NCBI GenBank assembly: GCA_002723255.1
Contig: PBNW01000016.1
Coordinates: 88,839 to 152,838 of the forward strand
From: Pelagibacterium sp.
GTDB lineage: Bacteria > Pseudomonadota > Alphaproteobacteria > Rhizobiales > Devosiaceae
DNA length: 64,000 bases
Direction: 5' to 3'
Below, in pieces: positions 1-8,879 of the stretch; positions within the stretch are counted from its first letter, which is position 1, and the number at the start of each line of letters is the position of its first letter. The notes below the pieces were generated by a model, which was not told where the DNA came from, ran no database searches, and was given only the letters and a program-made list of their open reading frames with translations. The position numbers were made by a program, and so were the translations under genes.

Positions 1-533
1 TCGAGGCGGGGATTACCGCCATCGAAGTGCCCCTCAATTCGCCGCAACCGTTTGATTCCATCGCGGCAATGGTGCGTGAATTTGGCAGCGACGCTCTGAT
101 CGGCGCGGGGACGGTGTTGAGTGAAAAGGACGTGACCGACGTCGCACGGGCGGGCGGAAAACTGATCGTTTCGCCCAATTGCGACGCGGCGGTGATCGGG
201 GCGACCAAGGCGGCGAGCCTTCAATCCTTCCCCGGGGTGTTCACCGCCACCGAATGTTTCGCGGCGCTCAAGGCGGGGGCGGACGGGCTCAAGATTTTTC
301 CCGCCGCAATCATGGGACCAGCCGGAGTTTCGGCGCTGAAGGCCGTGCTGCCGTCCTCGGTTCCGGTTTATGCGGTTGGGGGTGCCGGGCCAGATAATTT
401 CGCCCAGTGGCGAGCCGCCGGAGCCGACGGGTTCGGCATCGGCACGGCGCTTTATACGCCCGGCCTGACAGCAAAAGAGGTGGGTGAGCGAGCCCGCAAA
501 CTTGTATTGGCCTATGACGAGGTTATGGCATGA
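1..533 (+). CDS. dgoA: 2-dehydro-3-deoxy-6-phosphogalactonate aldolase, C-terminal part (5' end outside window)
   Basis: The protein is a class I KDPG/KDPGal aldolase that cleaves 2-dehydro-3-deoxy-6-phosphogalactonate to pyruvate and glyceraldehyde 3-phosphate in the cytoplasm. The frame is open from base 3, reading EAGITAIEVPLNSP, so the start lies upstream of the window. Visible family features are the catalytic Glu in AIEVPLNSP, the GAGTVL strand and the Schiff-base Lys in GLKIFPAA. The stop overlaps the next start by four bases (ATGA), so it is co-transcribed with the SMP-30 lactonase. That pairing fits a galactonate-type sugar-acid route. KDPG specificity cannot be excluded, but NSPQPF and PAAIMGP are typical of DgoA. 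Confidence 0.85.
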   Translation, partial: EAGITAIEVPLNSPQPFDSIAAMVREFGSDALIGAGTVLSEKDVTDVARAGGKLIVSPNCDAAVIGATKAASLQSFPGVFTATECFAALKAGADGLKIFPAAIMGPAGVSALKAVLPSSVPVYAVGGAGPDNFAQWRAAGADGFGIGTALYTPGLTAKEVGERARKLVLAYDEVMA

Positions 534-1393
534 GCGACGCGCACGTTTTCGACGACCGGTCCTGTTTTCTGGGCGAAGGTCCGCTGTGGCATCCCGAGCG
601 CCAGCAGCTTTTCTGGTTCGACATCATCGGCCGCACGCTGCTGACGCGCAAGGACGGCGAGACCGGGGCGTGGACATTTGACGACATGGTTTCGGCGGCA
701 GGCTGGATCGACCGGGACAATCTCTTGATTGCCGGCGAAACGGCGTTGCTCAAACTCAATATCGAAACCCGGACCCGCGACGTCGTCGCCAGGCTCGACA
801 TCGGCGAGGGGCTGCGGACCAATGACGGTCGCGCCGATCCGTGGGGTGGGTTCTGGTTCTCCTCGATGGGCAAGAAGGCCGAGAACGACGCCGGAGCGAT
901 CTATCGGTATTATCACGGTGAGGTCAAAAAGCTGTTTTCTTCCATCACTATACCCAATGCCATCTGCTTTTCACCCGACCGGGCTTTCGGCCATTTCGCC
1001 GACACGGACCGAAGTATCGTCAAGCGCGTCGGGCTCGATCCGGAAAGCGGCGCGCCGGTCGGCGAACCGGAAATCTATCTGGACCTGACTGGCGAAGGAC
1101 TGAACCCCGACGGGGCGGTGATCGATGCCGAGGGCAATATGTGGCTTGCTCAATGGGGTGCTGGGCGGGTTGCCGTCTATGATCCATCGGGACAGTTTCT
1201 CAAGGCCGTTTCGGTCGATGCGCCCCACACGTCATGCCCGGCCTTTGGCGGGACCCGTTTTTCAACGCTCTATTGCACCACCGCCCGTGAAGGGCTCGAT
1301 GCCGAGGCGCTGGCCGACCACCCGGAATCGGGAAAAGTCTTTTTTGCCGAGGGCGTTGGGCGGGGACGGCCCGAACCTGCAGTTATCGTTTGA
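530..1393 (+). CDS. SMP-30/gluconolactonase family sugar lactonase
   Basis: This 287-residue cytoplasmic six-bladed propeller lactonase probably opens an aldonolactone (galactono-, arabino- or gluconolactone) to the free acid. The N-terminal LGEGPLWHPE carries the metal-ligand Glu at residue 16. NDGR near residue 101, IPNAI near 150 and PDGAVIDAEG near 197 supply the other usual metal and catalytic residues. The start overlaps the aldolase stop by four bases. The order lactonase plus KDPGal aldolase suggests a De Ley-Doudoroff-type pathway whose dehydratase and kinase lie outside the window. Substrate specificity cannot be read from sequence. Confidence 0.85.
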   Translation: MSDAHVFDDRSCFLGEGPLWHPERQQLFWFDIIGRTLLTRKDGETGAWTFDDMVSAAGWIDRDNLLIAGETALLKLNIETRTRDVVARLDIGEGLRTNDGRADPWGGFWFSSMGKKAENDAGAIYRYYHGEVKKLFSSITIPNAICFSPDRAFGHFADTDRSIVKRVGLDPESGAPVGEPEIYLDLTGEGLNPDGAVIDAEGNMWLAQWGAGRVAVYDPSGQFLKAVSVDAPHTSCPAFGGTRFSTLYCTTAREGLDAEALADHPESGKVFFAEGVGRGRPEPAVIV

Positions 1394-1402
1394 GCCGGCA
1401 TG

Positions 1403-1430
1403 AAAAAAGGGGCGCCGAAGCGCCCCTTTG
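1403..1430. terminator. Bidirectional rho-independent terminator
   Basis: A perfect 7-bp stem GGGGCGC/GCGCCCC (1409-1415 and 1420-1426) with a CGAA tetraloop lies between the convergent lactonase and dctP genes. Six A residues precede the stem, which gives a run of six U on the minus-strand transcript. On the plus strand only TTT follows, so it should work best for the TRAP operon read leftward. Confidence 0.85.
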
Positions 1431-1448
1431 CATGAGAGATAAAGCCCC

Positions 1449-2474
1449 TTACTGGCGCTCGGCAGCCATGGCTTCCTGAGCGGCAGCATAGAGCGCTTCG
1501 CCGTCGATGCCGATGGCTTCCATATCGGCGAACCACTGCTCGATTGTGGGCTGGGCGGCTTCCTTCCAGCGGGCGGTTTCGGCTTCGTCCAGCGTCACGA
1601 TGTTGTTGCCGGCGTCCTCGGCGATCTGCAGGCCGACATCGTCGCCGGCATCCATGGCGCGACCGAACATTTTCGAGGTTTCGAGGCCGGAATTGGCATC
1701 GATGACGGCCTTGAGGTCATCGGGCAGGCCTTCATAGGTGCCCCGGTTCATGACGAACCCGAAGGTCTGGGTGTAAAGACCGTTTTCGCCGGAAAAGCCG
1801 GTGTGGTTGGAGACCAGTTCGGCGACGCGGATGGAGGGTGTGACTTCCCAGGGAACCGTGGTGCCGTTGATCACGCCGCGCGACAGCGCTTCGGTGGTCT
1901 GGGGCACGGGCATGCCGACGGGCTCAGCGCCGAGCTGGGCTAGCATGTTGGAGATGATGCGCGAACCGCCACGGATCTTCATGCCCTGGATGTCCTCAAG
2001 AGCGTTGATGGGCTCCTGGGTGTGGAACAGGCCGGGACCGTGTGTGTGCAGCGCAATGACCTGGACACTTTCGAACTCGTCAGCGGAATTTTCCATGACG
2101 TAGTTGTAAAAGGCGGCCGAGGTTTCTTCGGCGCTGTTGGACATCAGGAAGGGCAACTCGAACACTTCCGATTTCGGAAAGCGGCCCGGCGTATAGCCAA
2201 GCACCGTCCAGATGACGTCGACCACGCCATCCTGAGCCTGGGCGAACAGGCTGTCTGGCGCGCCGCCGAGCTGCATGGCCGGGTAGAGTTCCACGGCGAT
2301 ACGGCCGTCGGACTGGTCCTGAATGGCCTCGGCCCAAGGCGCGATGGCGGTGGCAGGAATGGTGGCCTGCGCGGGCAGGAACTGGTGGACGCGCAGCGTT
2401 ACCTCCTGGGCCATGGCGCCGGCGGCAAACGAGACGCTGGCAACCGCCCCGAGCAATATCGATTTCAGTTTCAT
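1449..2474 (-). CDS. dctP: TRAP transporter solute-binding protein, DctP family
   Basis: A 341-residue periplasmic binding protein of a TRAP transporter. A cleavable signal peptide covers about residues 1-22 and ends in GAMA-Q. The family's substrate-carboxylate Arg sits in the stretch MKIRGG. The segment GVINGTTVPWEV is the usual hinge and pocket region. It is the last gene of a leftward dctQ-dctM-dctP operon, 61 bases after dctM, with a good AAAGGGAG ribosome site. The ligand is likely a carboxylated compound but is not identifiable here. The nearby MarR regulator is its probable control protein. Confidence 0.9.
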   Translation of the reverse strand: MKLKSILLGAVASVSFAAGAMAQEVTLRVHQFLPAQATIPATAIAPWAEAIQDQSDGRIAVELYPAMQLGGAPDSLFAQAQDGVVDVIWTVLGYTPGRFPKSEVFELPFLMSNSAEETSAAFYNYVMENSADEFESVQVIALHTHGPGLFHTQEPINALEDIQGMKIRGGSRIISNMLAQLGAEPVGMPVPQTTEALSRGVINGTTVPWEVTPSIRVAELVSNHTGFSGENGLYTQTFGFVMNRGTYEGLPDDLKAVIDANSGLETSKMFGRAMDAGDDVGLQIAEDAGNNIVTLDEAETARWKEAAQPTIEQWFADMEAIGIDGEALYAAAQEAMAAERQ

Positions 2475-2535
2475 TTGATCTTCTCCCTTTGTTGCACGCT
2501 TGTTCGCGTGTGAACTCCCATATGTCCCGGGCCGC

Positions 2536-3858
2536 TCAATAGAGCAGCCACACCAGCCCCAGCGTTATCGGTGGGAAGGCGACAAGAATGATGGTGCGAA
2601 TGATGTCGCTGGCCACGAAGGGCAGCGCCCCCCGGAACGTTTCGGAAAGGCGTGTGCCCTTGGCCATCGAATTGATAATGAACAGATTCATCCCCACCGG
2701 TGGCGTTATCAGCCCGACTTCGACGACGATCAGGACCAGAATGCCGAACCAGATGGCAAATTCGTCCGGGGTCAGTCCGAAATCGAGGGCAGACATCATC
2801 GGAAAGATGATCGGCACGGTCAGAAGGATCATTGAAAGCGAGTCCATGACGCAGCCGAGCACGAGATAGAGCAGCAGGACGATAGCCATCACCACCCAGG
2901 GGTTGAAGCCCTGCTCGGTGACCCATCCTGCGGCGAACTGGGGCAATTGCGAGAGCGCCAGGAATCCGTTGAGCGAAGCGGCGCCAAGCACGATGAGAAA
3001 AATCATCGCGGTGGAGGACGCGGTTCCCAGAATGGCCTCTCTGATCCCGTTGCGCGACAGACTGCGCGAAACCAGCGCGACAAGCCCCGTGCCGGCGGCA
3101 CCGACCGCGGCGGCTTCGGTGGGTGTAAAGATGCCGGTGTAGATGCCGCCGATCACCAGGACAAAGATCGCCACGACCGGCCAGATATGGGCCAGTTCGC
3201 GGAAGCGCTCGCCATAGGGCACGCGGTCGCGGACGCCGGCGGATTCAGGACTGACCCGCACATAAATGGCGATGACGAGCAGATAGCCGATGGCGGCGAG
3301 AATGCCCGGCACGAAGGCCGCCATGAACAGTTTGGCGATGTTCTGTTCTGTCAAAACGGCAAAGATGACAAGGATGACCGAGGGCGGAATCAGGATGCCA
3401 AGCGTACCGCCGGCAGCGACCGCACCGGTCGAAAGCGCGCCCGAATAGCCGTGCTTTTTCAACTCTGGCAGAGCGACATGGCCCATGGTGGCGGCGGTTG
3501 CAAGCGAAGACCCGCAGATGGCGCCGAACCCGGCGCTGGCGCCCACGGCAGCCATGGCCACACCACCCCTTCGGTGACCCAGCCAGGACGCGGCGGCATT
3601 AAACAGTGCGGCCGACATGCCCGAAAGGGTGGCGAACTGCCCCATCAGGATGAACAGCGGCACGACCGAGAGCGAATAGGACGCAAAAGTCGAATAGGTG
3701 AGGCTCTTGAACTGGGCCATGACCGGATTGAACGTGCCGGTGAGCACCCAGGAGCCGAAAATGCCGACGCCGAGCATGGCAAGCCCGATGGGCACGCGCA
3801 GGAAAATCAGAAGCAGAATTACTGGAAACGAGAGCAGTCCGATAAGTACATTGCTCAC
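2536..3858 (-). CDS. dctM: TRAP transporter large permease, DctM family
   Basis: A 440-residue inner-membrane protein with about 12 hydrophobic segments, the usual size for the large TRAP subunit. It forms the sodium-coupled transport channel with the small DctQ subunit. Family signatures include PIGLAMLGVGIFGSW near the N terminus, FGAICGSSLATAATMG near residue 110 and GLITPPVGMNLF near the C terminus. Its start overlaps the end of dctQ by four bases, so translation is probably coupled. Confidence 0.93.
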   Translation of the reverse strand: MSNVLIGLLSFPVILLLIFLRVPIGLAMLGVGIFGSWVLTGTFNPVMAQFKSLTYSTFASYSLSVVPLFILMGQFATLSGMSAALFNAAASWLGHRRGGVAMAAVGASAGFGAICGSSLATAATMGHVALPELKKHGYSGALSTGAVAAGGTLGILIPPSVILVIFAVLTEQNIAKLFMAAFVPGILAAIGYLLVIAIYVRVSPESAGVRDRVPYGERFRELAHIWPVVAIFVLVIGGIYTGIFTPTEAAAVGAAGTGLVALVSRSLSRNGIREAILGTASSTAMIFLIVLGAASLNGFLALSQLPQFAAGWVTEQGFNPWVVMAIVLLLYLVLGCVMDSLSMILLTVPIIFPMMSALDFGLTPDEFAIWFGILVLIVVEVGLITPPVGMNLFIINSMAKGTRLSETFRGALPFVASDIIRTIILVAFPPITLGLVWLLY

Positions 3859-4403
3859 AGGTCGGCTCCCGACGACTGCAGTTCTGAACGGCCGGCCAGC
3901 GCGTTGGAGACCGAGCGGCCCAGCACGTAAAGCGCGACGGCAAAAAAGACGACCGCGCCAACCAAGCCGGCCGCATAAGTCCAGCCCAGCGGCATGCGCA
4001 GCAACAGCGTGGTCTCGTTGTAGCGGAACTTGTCGAGCATGCCGTCATAAAGCCGCCAGGCAATAAATCCGGCGGCGGCGAGCATCATGATATCGGTGAT
4101 GACGAGGATCCACCGGTTGACGAGGGGGCCGAAGCGGTCGGTCACTATGGTGACAATGGCGTGTCCGCGCTCAAGGTGCGCCCATGGCAGGAAGGCGAAG
4201 ACTGCAAAGCCGATACCAGCCTCTACGAGTTCATAATCACCCCTGATCGGACGCAGACCGGCCCAAAGCAGAGCGCGGCCGGTGACGCTGACGACGACCA
4301 TGACAACCAGGCCGACAAGGACTATGCCTCCGGCCAGCGCCATCAGCTTGGCCAAGCCGTAAATGGTGCGCCCAAGCGGCGACTGATCCTGGAACAAACC
4401 CAT
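3855..4403 (-). CDS. dctQ: TRAP transporter small permease, DctQ family
   Basis: A 182-residue inner-membrane protein with four predicted membrane segments, the small subunit that supports DctM. I chose the ATG at 4403 (MGLFQDQSPLG) because the residues before it are arginine-rich and unlike DctQ proteins. A GGGGAGG lies directly against this ATG, however, so a GTG 15 bases upstream is possible. It is the first gene of the dctQMP operon and is divergent from the MarR gene. Confidence 0.88.
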   Translation of the reverse strand: MGLFQDQSPLGRTIYGLAKLMALAGGIVLVGLVVMVVVSVTGRALLWAGLRPIRGDYELVEAGIGFAVFAFLPWAHLERGHAIVTIVTDRFGPLVNRWILVITDIMMLAAAGFIAWRLYDGMLDKFRYNETTLLLRMPLGWTYAAGLVGAVVFFAVALYVLGRSVSNALAGRSELQSSGADL

Positions 4404-4660
4404 CCTCCCCTGCACGCTCCGATGATACCTCTCTATCACCCGATAATGCCAAGCGCACCCTTGTCTCTCGCCGTCTGATCGAACAATGGACAATTCACAC
4501 AAACGATAGGATCATCCGAACATCGATCGGCCATCCCATCGCATATTGTTTATATAACATAACTAGTTTTGGCAAGCGCCCGGTGGAGGTGCACCGCTCC
4601 GGCGTTGCGTTTTTCGCCGATCGCTTTAAATTCTAAAGCATAACAATAAGGGGAGCGTTC
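4404..4660. promoter_or_regulatory. Divergent promoter region between dctQMP and the MarR gene
   Basis: This 257-base spacer has no credible gene. It holds an AT-rich stretch with TTTATATAA near 4550 and AACTAGTT at 4561-4568, set in otherwise GC-rich DNA. This is the natural place for the dctQ promoter and a MarR operator. I could not define a single convincing operator from one copy. Confidence 0.5.
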
Positions 4661-5119
4661 ATGTCCGCTGGTCCGGGGTCCGTCATCGACGAAGCCATGC
4701 TCGAAACCGGGTCGACCACCGACATTGTCGGATACCGGTTGCGCCGGGCGCAGTTGAGCGTCTTTCAGCGCTTCCTTTCGGCCTTCGCGGCGCTCGATCT
4801 GCGCCCGGCCGAATATTCCGCCTTGACGCTGATCGGCGACAATCCCGGCCGCAAACAGACCGAGATCGCCGAAATCCTGGGTATCAAGCGCGCCAATTTC
4901 GTGGCGCTCATCAACGGCCTGGAGGGCCGAGGGCTGACCGAGCGCCGGGCCGCGCATGGCGACCGGCGCGCCAATGCGCTGTTTCTGACCAAAGAGGGCG
5001 AGGATTTTCTAGAAACGGCGCGCGCCGTACAGGATGATTTCGAGGCCGATTGCATCGCCCGTCTGGGTGGGCCCAAGGCGCGAGACACGCTGCTCGACCT
5101 GCTGGGCCGGTTGTGCTGA
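4661..5119 (+). CDS. MarR-family transcriptional regulator
   Basis: A 152-residue winged-helix regulator. The HTH lies at about residues 60-90 (KQTEIAEILGIKRANFVALINGLEGRGL), followed by the wing motif RRAAHGDRRANALFLTKEG. A GGGGAG ribosome site precedes the ATG. It is divergent from dctQMP, so it probably represses that transporter and responds to an aromatic or other organic acid; this is inference from position. Length and domain are normal for the family. Confidence 0.88.
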   Translation: MSAGPGSVIDEAMLETGSTTDIVGYRLRRAQLSVFQRFLSAFAALDLRPAEYSALTLIGDNPGRKQTEIAEILGIKRANFVALINGLEGRGLTERRAAHGDRRANALFLTKEGEDFLETARAVQDDFEADCIARLGGPKARDTLLDLLGRLC

Positions 5120-5210
5120 TCGCGCCATCGCGGGTTGCGCCAAAGAACCGATAAGAGTCAAATGGGCCAGCGAATCAACTTTCCCTGACCGCCGGATTTT
5201 CCTGTCTTCC

Positions 5211-7046
5211 ATGTCGCTTTTTTCCAACGCTACGGCCCTTGATGCTGCGCCGGCCGGCGGACTGGATATCTTGCGATCCGTGTTCGGGCTCGATGCGTTT
5301 CGCGGCCAGCAGCAAGACGTAGTCGATCACGTCATGGGTGGCGGCGACGCTGTGGTGCTTTTCCCCACCGGGGCGGGGAAATCGCTGTGCTACCAGATTC
5401 CGGCGATCGGCCGGCCCGGGGTCGGCGTTGTCATCTCTCCTCTGATCGCCCTGATGCGCGACCAGGTCGAAGCGCTCAAGCAGGCCGGCGTGCGGGCTGC
5501 AGCGCTCAATTCCTCGCTTTCGCCCGAGGAAAACCGCAGCGTGCGCCAAGCCCTGCGCGATGGGGAACTCGATCTTCTCTATGTGGCACCGGAGCGCTTG
5601 GCGGCGGCGGGGTTTCTCGACCTTCTTGCCAGCGTCGACATCGGGCTTTTTGCCATCGACGAAGCCCATTGCGTGAGCCAGTGGGGTCATGATTTCCGGC
5701 CCGAATATCGCGAACTGGCCAAATTGCGCGAATTGTTTCCGCACGTCCCGCGCGTTGCGCTGACGGCGACGGCCGACCCCACAACCCGCGCCGATCTGAT
5801 TGAGCGGCTGGGGCTGGAGGATGCGCAGCTTTTCATCTCGAGTTTCGATCGGCCCAATATCGGCTATTCGATTGTCGAGCGCGCCAATGCGCGAGCGCAA
5901 TTGCTCGATTTTCTGGCCCGCCACAAGGGCGAAAGCGGCATCGTTTATTGCCTGTCGCGCGCCAAGGTGGAGGCGATTGCCGAGTTCCTGACCGAAAAGG
6001 GTATCCCCGCCCTGCCGTATCACGCCGGGCTCGATGCTGGTGTGCGGGCGCGCAATCAGGATGCGTTCCTAAAGGAAGACGCCGTGTGTCTGGTGGCAAC
6101 CGTTGCGCTCGGGATGGGGATCGACAAGCCAGATGTTCGCTATGTGGCGCATATGGATTTGCCCTCCTCGATAGAGGCTTACTATCAGGAAACGGGCCGG
6201 GCCGGACGCGACGGCCAGCCCTCGGAAGCCTGGATGTGTTATGGGCTGTCCGATGTGAGCCAGAGGCGGCGGATGATCGCCGAAGGCAACGCGCCCGACG
6301 AGATCAAGCGGCTGGAAAACACCAAGCTGAGCGCCCTGCTCGGAGTGTGCGAGACGGCGGGCTGCCGTCGACAAGCGGTTCTTGCTCATTTCGGCGAGCA
6401 GCATCAAGGCAATTGCGGGAATTGCGACACCTGCATCAACCCGGTCGATACCTGGGACGGCACGGAGGCGGCGAACAAGGTTATGTCGTCGATCTATCGC
6501 ACGGGCCAGAGGTTCGGCGCGGCGCATGTGATCGATGTCGTGATGGGCAAGGCCACCGAAAAGGTGGAAAAATTCAGGCACCAGCATTTGCCGGTTTTCG
6601 GGGTCGGGCAGGATATTTCGGTCAAGACCTGGCGGTCGGTTGTGCGGCAGTTGACGGCCATGGGGCTGGTCCATGTGAACCACGAAGCCCATGGCGCCCT
6701 CTATCTCGATGAAGGCGCGCGGGCCGTGTTTCGGGGCGAACGGACGGTGACGCTGCGGCGCGATCCCGAGCGCAAGAAATCGGACACCAATCGGGCCCTG
6801 GCGGGCGGCGAAGCGCTTTCTGGCAAAGCCGAGGCCGTATTCGAGCGGTTGCGGCGCAAGCGGCGTGAAATCGCTTCGGCGCAGGGTGTGCCGCCCTATG
6901 TGGTGTTTCAGGATACGACATTGCGGGCCATGGCGCAGAGGCTGCCGGCGACGCTCGATGATCTGCGCGCCCTGCCGGGGGTGGGCGATGCCAAGCTCGA
7001 GCGGTACGGCACGGCATTCCTCACGGCGATTGCCAGCGCAGACTAG
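5211..7046 (+). CDS. recQ: ATP-dependent DNA helicase RecQ
   Basis: A 611-residue 3'-to-5' DNA helicase for recombination repair. Walker A is FPTGAGKS, the helicase box is FAIDEAHC, and motif VI is YYQETGRAGRDG. An RQC zinc site follows with Cys residues in CRRQAVLAHF and GNCGNCDTC, and a C-terminal HRDC domain ends in LPGVGDAKLERYG. The frame is open upstream, but the ATG at 5211 (MSLFSNATALD) is the first position that matches RecQ N termini. It is a housekeeping gene among catabolic genes and appears to be transcribed alone. Confidence 0.95.
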   Translation: MSLFSNATALDAAPAGGLDILRSVFGLDAFRGQQQDVVDHVMGGGDAVVLFPTGAGKSLCYQIPAIGRPGVGVVISPLIALMRDQVEALKQAGVRAAALNSSLSPEENRSVRQALRDGELDLLYVAPERLAAAGFLDLLASVDIGLFAIDEAHCVSQWGHDFRPEYRELAKLRELFPHVPRVALTATADPTTRADLIERLGLEDAQLFISSFDRPNIGYSIVERANARAQLLDFLARHKGESGIVYCLSRAKVEAIAEFLTEKGIPALPYHAGLDAGVRARNQDAFLKEDAVCLVATVALGMGIDKPDVRYVAHMDLPSSIEAYYQETGRAGRDGQPSEAWMCYGLSDVSQRRRMIAEGNAPDEIKRLENTKLSALLGVCETAGCRRQAVLAHFGEQHQGNCGNCDTCINPVDTWDGTEAANKVMSSIYRTGQRFGAAHVIDVVMGKATEKVEKFRHQHLPVFGVGQDISVKTWRSVVRQLTAMGLVHVNHEAHGALYLDEGARAVFRGERTVTLRRDPERKKSDTNRALAGGEALSGKAEAVFERLRRKRREIASAQGVPPYVVFQDTTLRAMAQRLPATLDDLRALPGVGDAKLERYGTAFLTAIASAD

Positions 7047-7096
7047 ATTTTCCGGTGCGCCGGCTCGAATATGGTTCGAGCGCTGAGCCCTATTTG

Positions 7097-7110
7097 GATG
7101 GATATCCATC
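7097..7110. promoter_or_regulatory. Perfect 14-bp palindrome abutting the Lrp-family start codon
   Basis: GATGGATATCCATC is a perfect palindrome ending one base before the ATG at 7111, and it contains the only purine-rich ribosome-binding stretch of that gene. It could be an Lrp autoregulatory site or a hairpin that hides the ribosome site. Confidence 0.5.
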
Positions 7111-7572
7111 ATGAGTGAAATCGACAGGATCGATCGCAGAATTCTCATCGAGCTCCAGAACGATGGGCGGATCACCAATTCCGAACTGGCGCAGCGCGTG
7201 GGGCTGGCTCCCACATCGATGAGCGACAGGGTGCGGCGTCTGCAGAACCATGGCTACATCAAGGGCTTCCGCGCCATTCTCGACGCCGACCAGATGGGGC
7301 TGGGCCTTCTGGTTCTGGTGGAAGTGTCACTCGACAAGACCACTCCCGATATTTTCGAAAAGTTCGCGGCGGCAGTGCGCAAGCAACCGGAAATCCTCGA
7401 ATGCCATATGGTGGCCGGAGGGTTCGACTATCTGGTCAAGGCGCGGCTGCCCGACATGGGACGCTACAGAGCCTTTCTTGGGGAGGTTCTGCTCTCGCTG
7501 CCCGGCGTGCGCGAGACCCGCTCCTATCCAGTGATCGAAGAGGTCAAGGACGACGGCGTTCTGCCGCTCTGA
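7111..7572 (+). CDS. Lrp/AsnC-family transcriptional regulator
   Basis: A 153-residue feast/famine regulator. The N-terminal HTH begins IDRIDRRILIELQNDGRITNSELAQRVGLAPTS, written here across residues 4-37. The C-terminal RAM ligand domain has HMVAGGFDYLVKARLPDM. Such proteins sense amino acids and control their metabolism. Its gene ends five bases from the convergent ArsR gene. The target is not evident, since no amino-acid gene is adjacent. The start is set by the palindrome described just upstream. Confidence 0.92.
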   Translation: MSEIDRIDRRILIELQNDGRITNSELAQRVGLAPTSMSDRVRRLQNHGYIKGFRAILDADQMGLGLLVLVEVSLDKTTPDIFEKFAAAVRKQPEILECHMVAGGFDYLVKARLPDMGRYRAFLGEVLLSLPGVRETRSYPVIEEVKDDGVLPL

Positions 7573-7577
7573 AGACC

Positions 7578-7904
7578 TCAGTCGGGCAATTCGGCTTCCG
7601 GCTCATGTTCGCCGGCGTGCACGATCATGTCGGAAATGACATGGCGGATGTGGTGGTCGTCCGCTTCATAGTGAACGTGCTTGGCGTGTCGCGTGCCGCG
7701 GACCAGCCGCGCGGCGCGCAGCAGGCGTAGATGATGGCTGACGAGGGACTGGGACGCATCGATCTTGCGGGCGATATCGCCCACCGCCATGGGCTGATCG
7801 AGGCAGGCGAGCAGGATCTTGAGACGGGTGGGATCGCCGAGCAGCTTGAAGGTCTCGGCAACGACGAGGATTTCGGTTTCCGTTGGGCTGCGGCTGTCTC
7901 TCAA
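7578..7904 (-). CDS. ArsR-family transcriptional regulator
   Basis: A 108-residue winged-helix repressor. The HTH is recognisable in LLGDPTRLKILLACL and ASQSLVSHHLRLLRAARLVRG (residues about 20-70). The C-terminal part HVHYEADDHHIRHVISDMIVHAGEH is rich in His and acidic residues, as in metal-sensing members such as NmtR and CzrA type proteins, but it lacks the ELCVCDL cysteine site of arsenic sensors. It points away from the MxaJ-like gene region and has no obvious metal transporter beside it. Confidence 0.88.
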   Translation of the reverse strand: MRDSRSPTETEILVVAETFKLLGDPTRLKILLACLDQPMAVGDIARKIDASQSLVSHHLRLLRAARLVRGTRHAKHVHYEADDHHIRHVISDMIVHAGEHEPEAELPD

Positions 7905-7996
7905 AAGGGGGCCTCGTGCGGGCGGGATGAACTATGGGATCGTCATCCTACCCGGATTCTGCCGCGCATGCACAATGGGTTGGTTCTCGCGGATGG

Positions 7997-8791
7997 TCAG
8001 GGCGTCTCGGTCTCGACCGCATCGATCGCCTGATCGATCATGGTACGCAGCATCTGATCCTGCGTGCGCATGAGGACCGCAACAGCGCGGGTGTCGCGCT
8101 CAAGGGGCGCAACCGTGCCCTGATGGGAATAGAAATCGCCCGACTGCAGGGCGGGCCGGTCGAGATGGGGTTGCCAGACGATGGCTGCATCGAGTTCGCC
8201 GGCCTCCATCAAGGACATCATGAGCTCGGGGCGGTCGTAGGGCAGCCGGCGGACCCCATCGAAAGTTCCGGCCGCGATGGCGAGCATGATATCGGCGTCG
8301 ATCGGCGAATAAAGGGGCACGCCCAGACGCGTTCCGGGCGCCAGATCGGTCAGATCTTCGATCTCATCGTCGCGCGTCAAGAGGACATAGGGCGCTTCGA
8401 AATAGGGCCGCGACAAGGTCATCCAATCGGGCGCGATTTCGCCGGGGACGATCTGGACGCCCATGACGCCGACGCATTTTTCCGCGAGGTGGACAAGAAT
8501 TGAGGGCCAGAGGCCCTCATTGTCGAGGAGCTCGATATTGACGTCCATTTCGACGATCTCGGGCTCGAGCAGCAGGACATGGGCCAACTCGATGGCAACC
8601 TCGCGGTCCCGGACGAGCGTGGGGCTGTTGGGAATGACACAGAGCGGCAGCCGGTTTTCAAAGTCGGGGCGGGTGCGGTTATAGGATTCCACGGGCACGA
8701 AAGGTTGGGCCAGCGCCGACGATGCAGCCGGAAGCGCGACAACCAGCAGGCTCGCACAGCAGATAATCTGTTTTAGCACGCCAAGACCCAT
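7997..8791 (-). CDS. Quinoprotein-dehydrogenase-associated periplasmic binding protein (MxaJ/XoxJ type)
   Basis: A 264-residue exported protein with signal peptide MGLGVLKQIICCASLLVVALP and cleavage near ALAQ. It resembles the SBP-3-fold proteins encoded beside PQQ alcohol dehydrogenases, which interact with the dehydrogenase in the periplasm. Motifs include RLPLCVIPNSPTLV near the start, in place of the usual LRVCADPNNLPFS, and AGELDAAIVWQPH. It is the last gene of the leftward PQQ locus, 88 bases after the dehydrogenase. A free solute-binding role is the alternative. Confidence 0.75.
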   Translation of the reverse strand: MGLGVLKQIICCASLLVVALPAASSALAQPFVPVESYNRTRPDFENRLPLCVIPNSPTLVRDREVAIELAHVLLLEPEIVEMDVNIELLDNEGLWPSILVHLAEKCVGVMGVQIVPGEIAPDWMTLSRPYFEAPYVLLTRDDEIEDLTDLAPGTRLGVPLYSPIDADIMLAIAAGTFDGVRRLPYDRPELMMSLMEAGELDAAIVWQPHLDRPALQSGDFYSHQGTVAPLERDTRAVAVLMRTQDQMLRTMIDQAIDAVETETP

Positions 8792-8834
8792 GCGACCCTC
8801 AAATCAATTTCCCGGTTTCGCTCTTAAACAGGAA

Positions 8835-8858
8835 ATGGGCCGGCGTGTGCCGACCCAT
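8835..8858 (-). terminator. Hairpin between PQQ dehydrogenase and MxaJ-like gene
   Basis: ATGGGCCGGC (8835-8844) pairs with GCCGACCCAT (8849-8858) with one G-U pair on the minus-strand RNA and a four-base loop. A short T-rich stretch follows on that strand but no clear U run. It may be a partial terminator or a stabiliser that sets the downstream gene at lower expression. Confidence 0.45.
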
Positions 8859-8879
8859 CAATTTGCTGCCTTCTGACCG

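Noticed and set aside
2947-3930. Open frame of 327 codons opposite the first dctM gene
   Set aside because: Composition is that of an antisense shadow (many Arg, Gly, Asp, His), while the minus strand encodes a complete DctM protein.
4561-4568. AACTAGTT before the MarR gene as a fourth TetR operator
   Set aside because: Only the 8-base core is shared; the flanking ACG and CGT arms that define the three good copies are absent.
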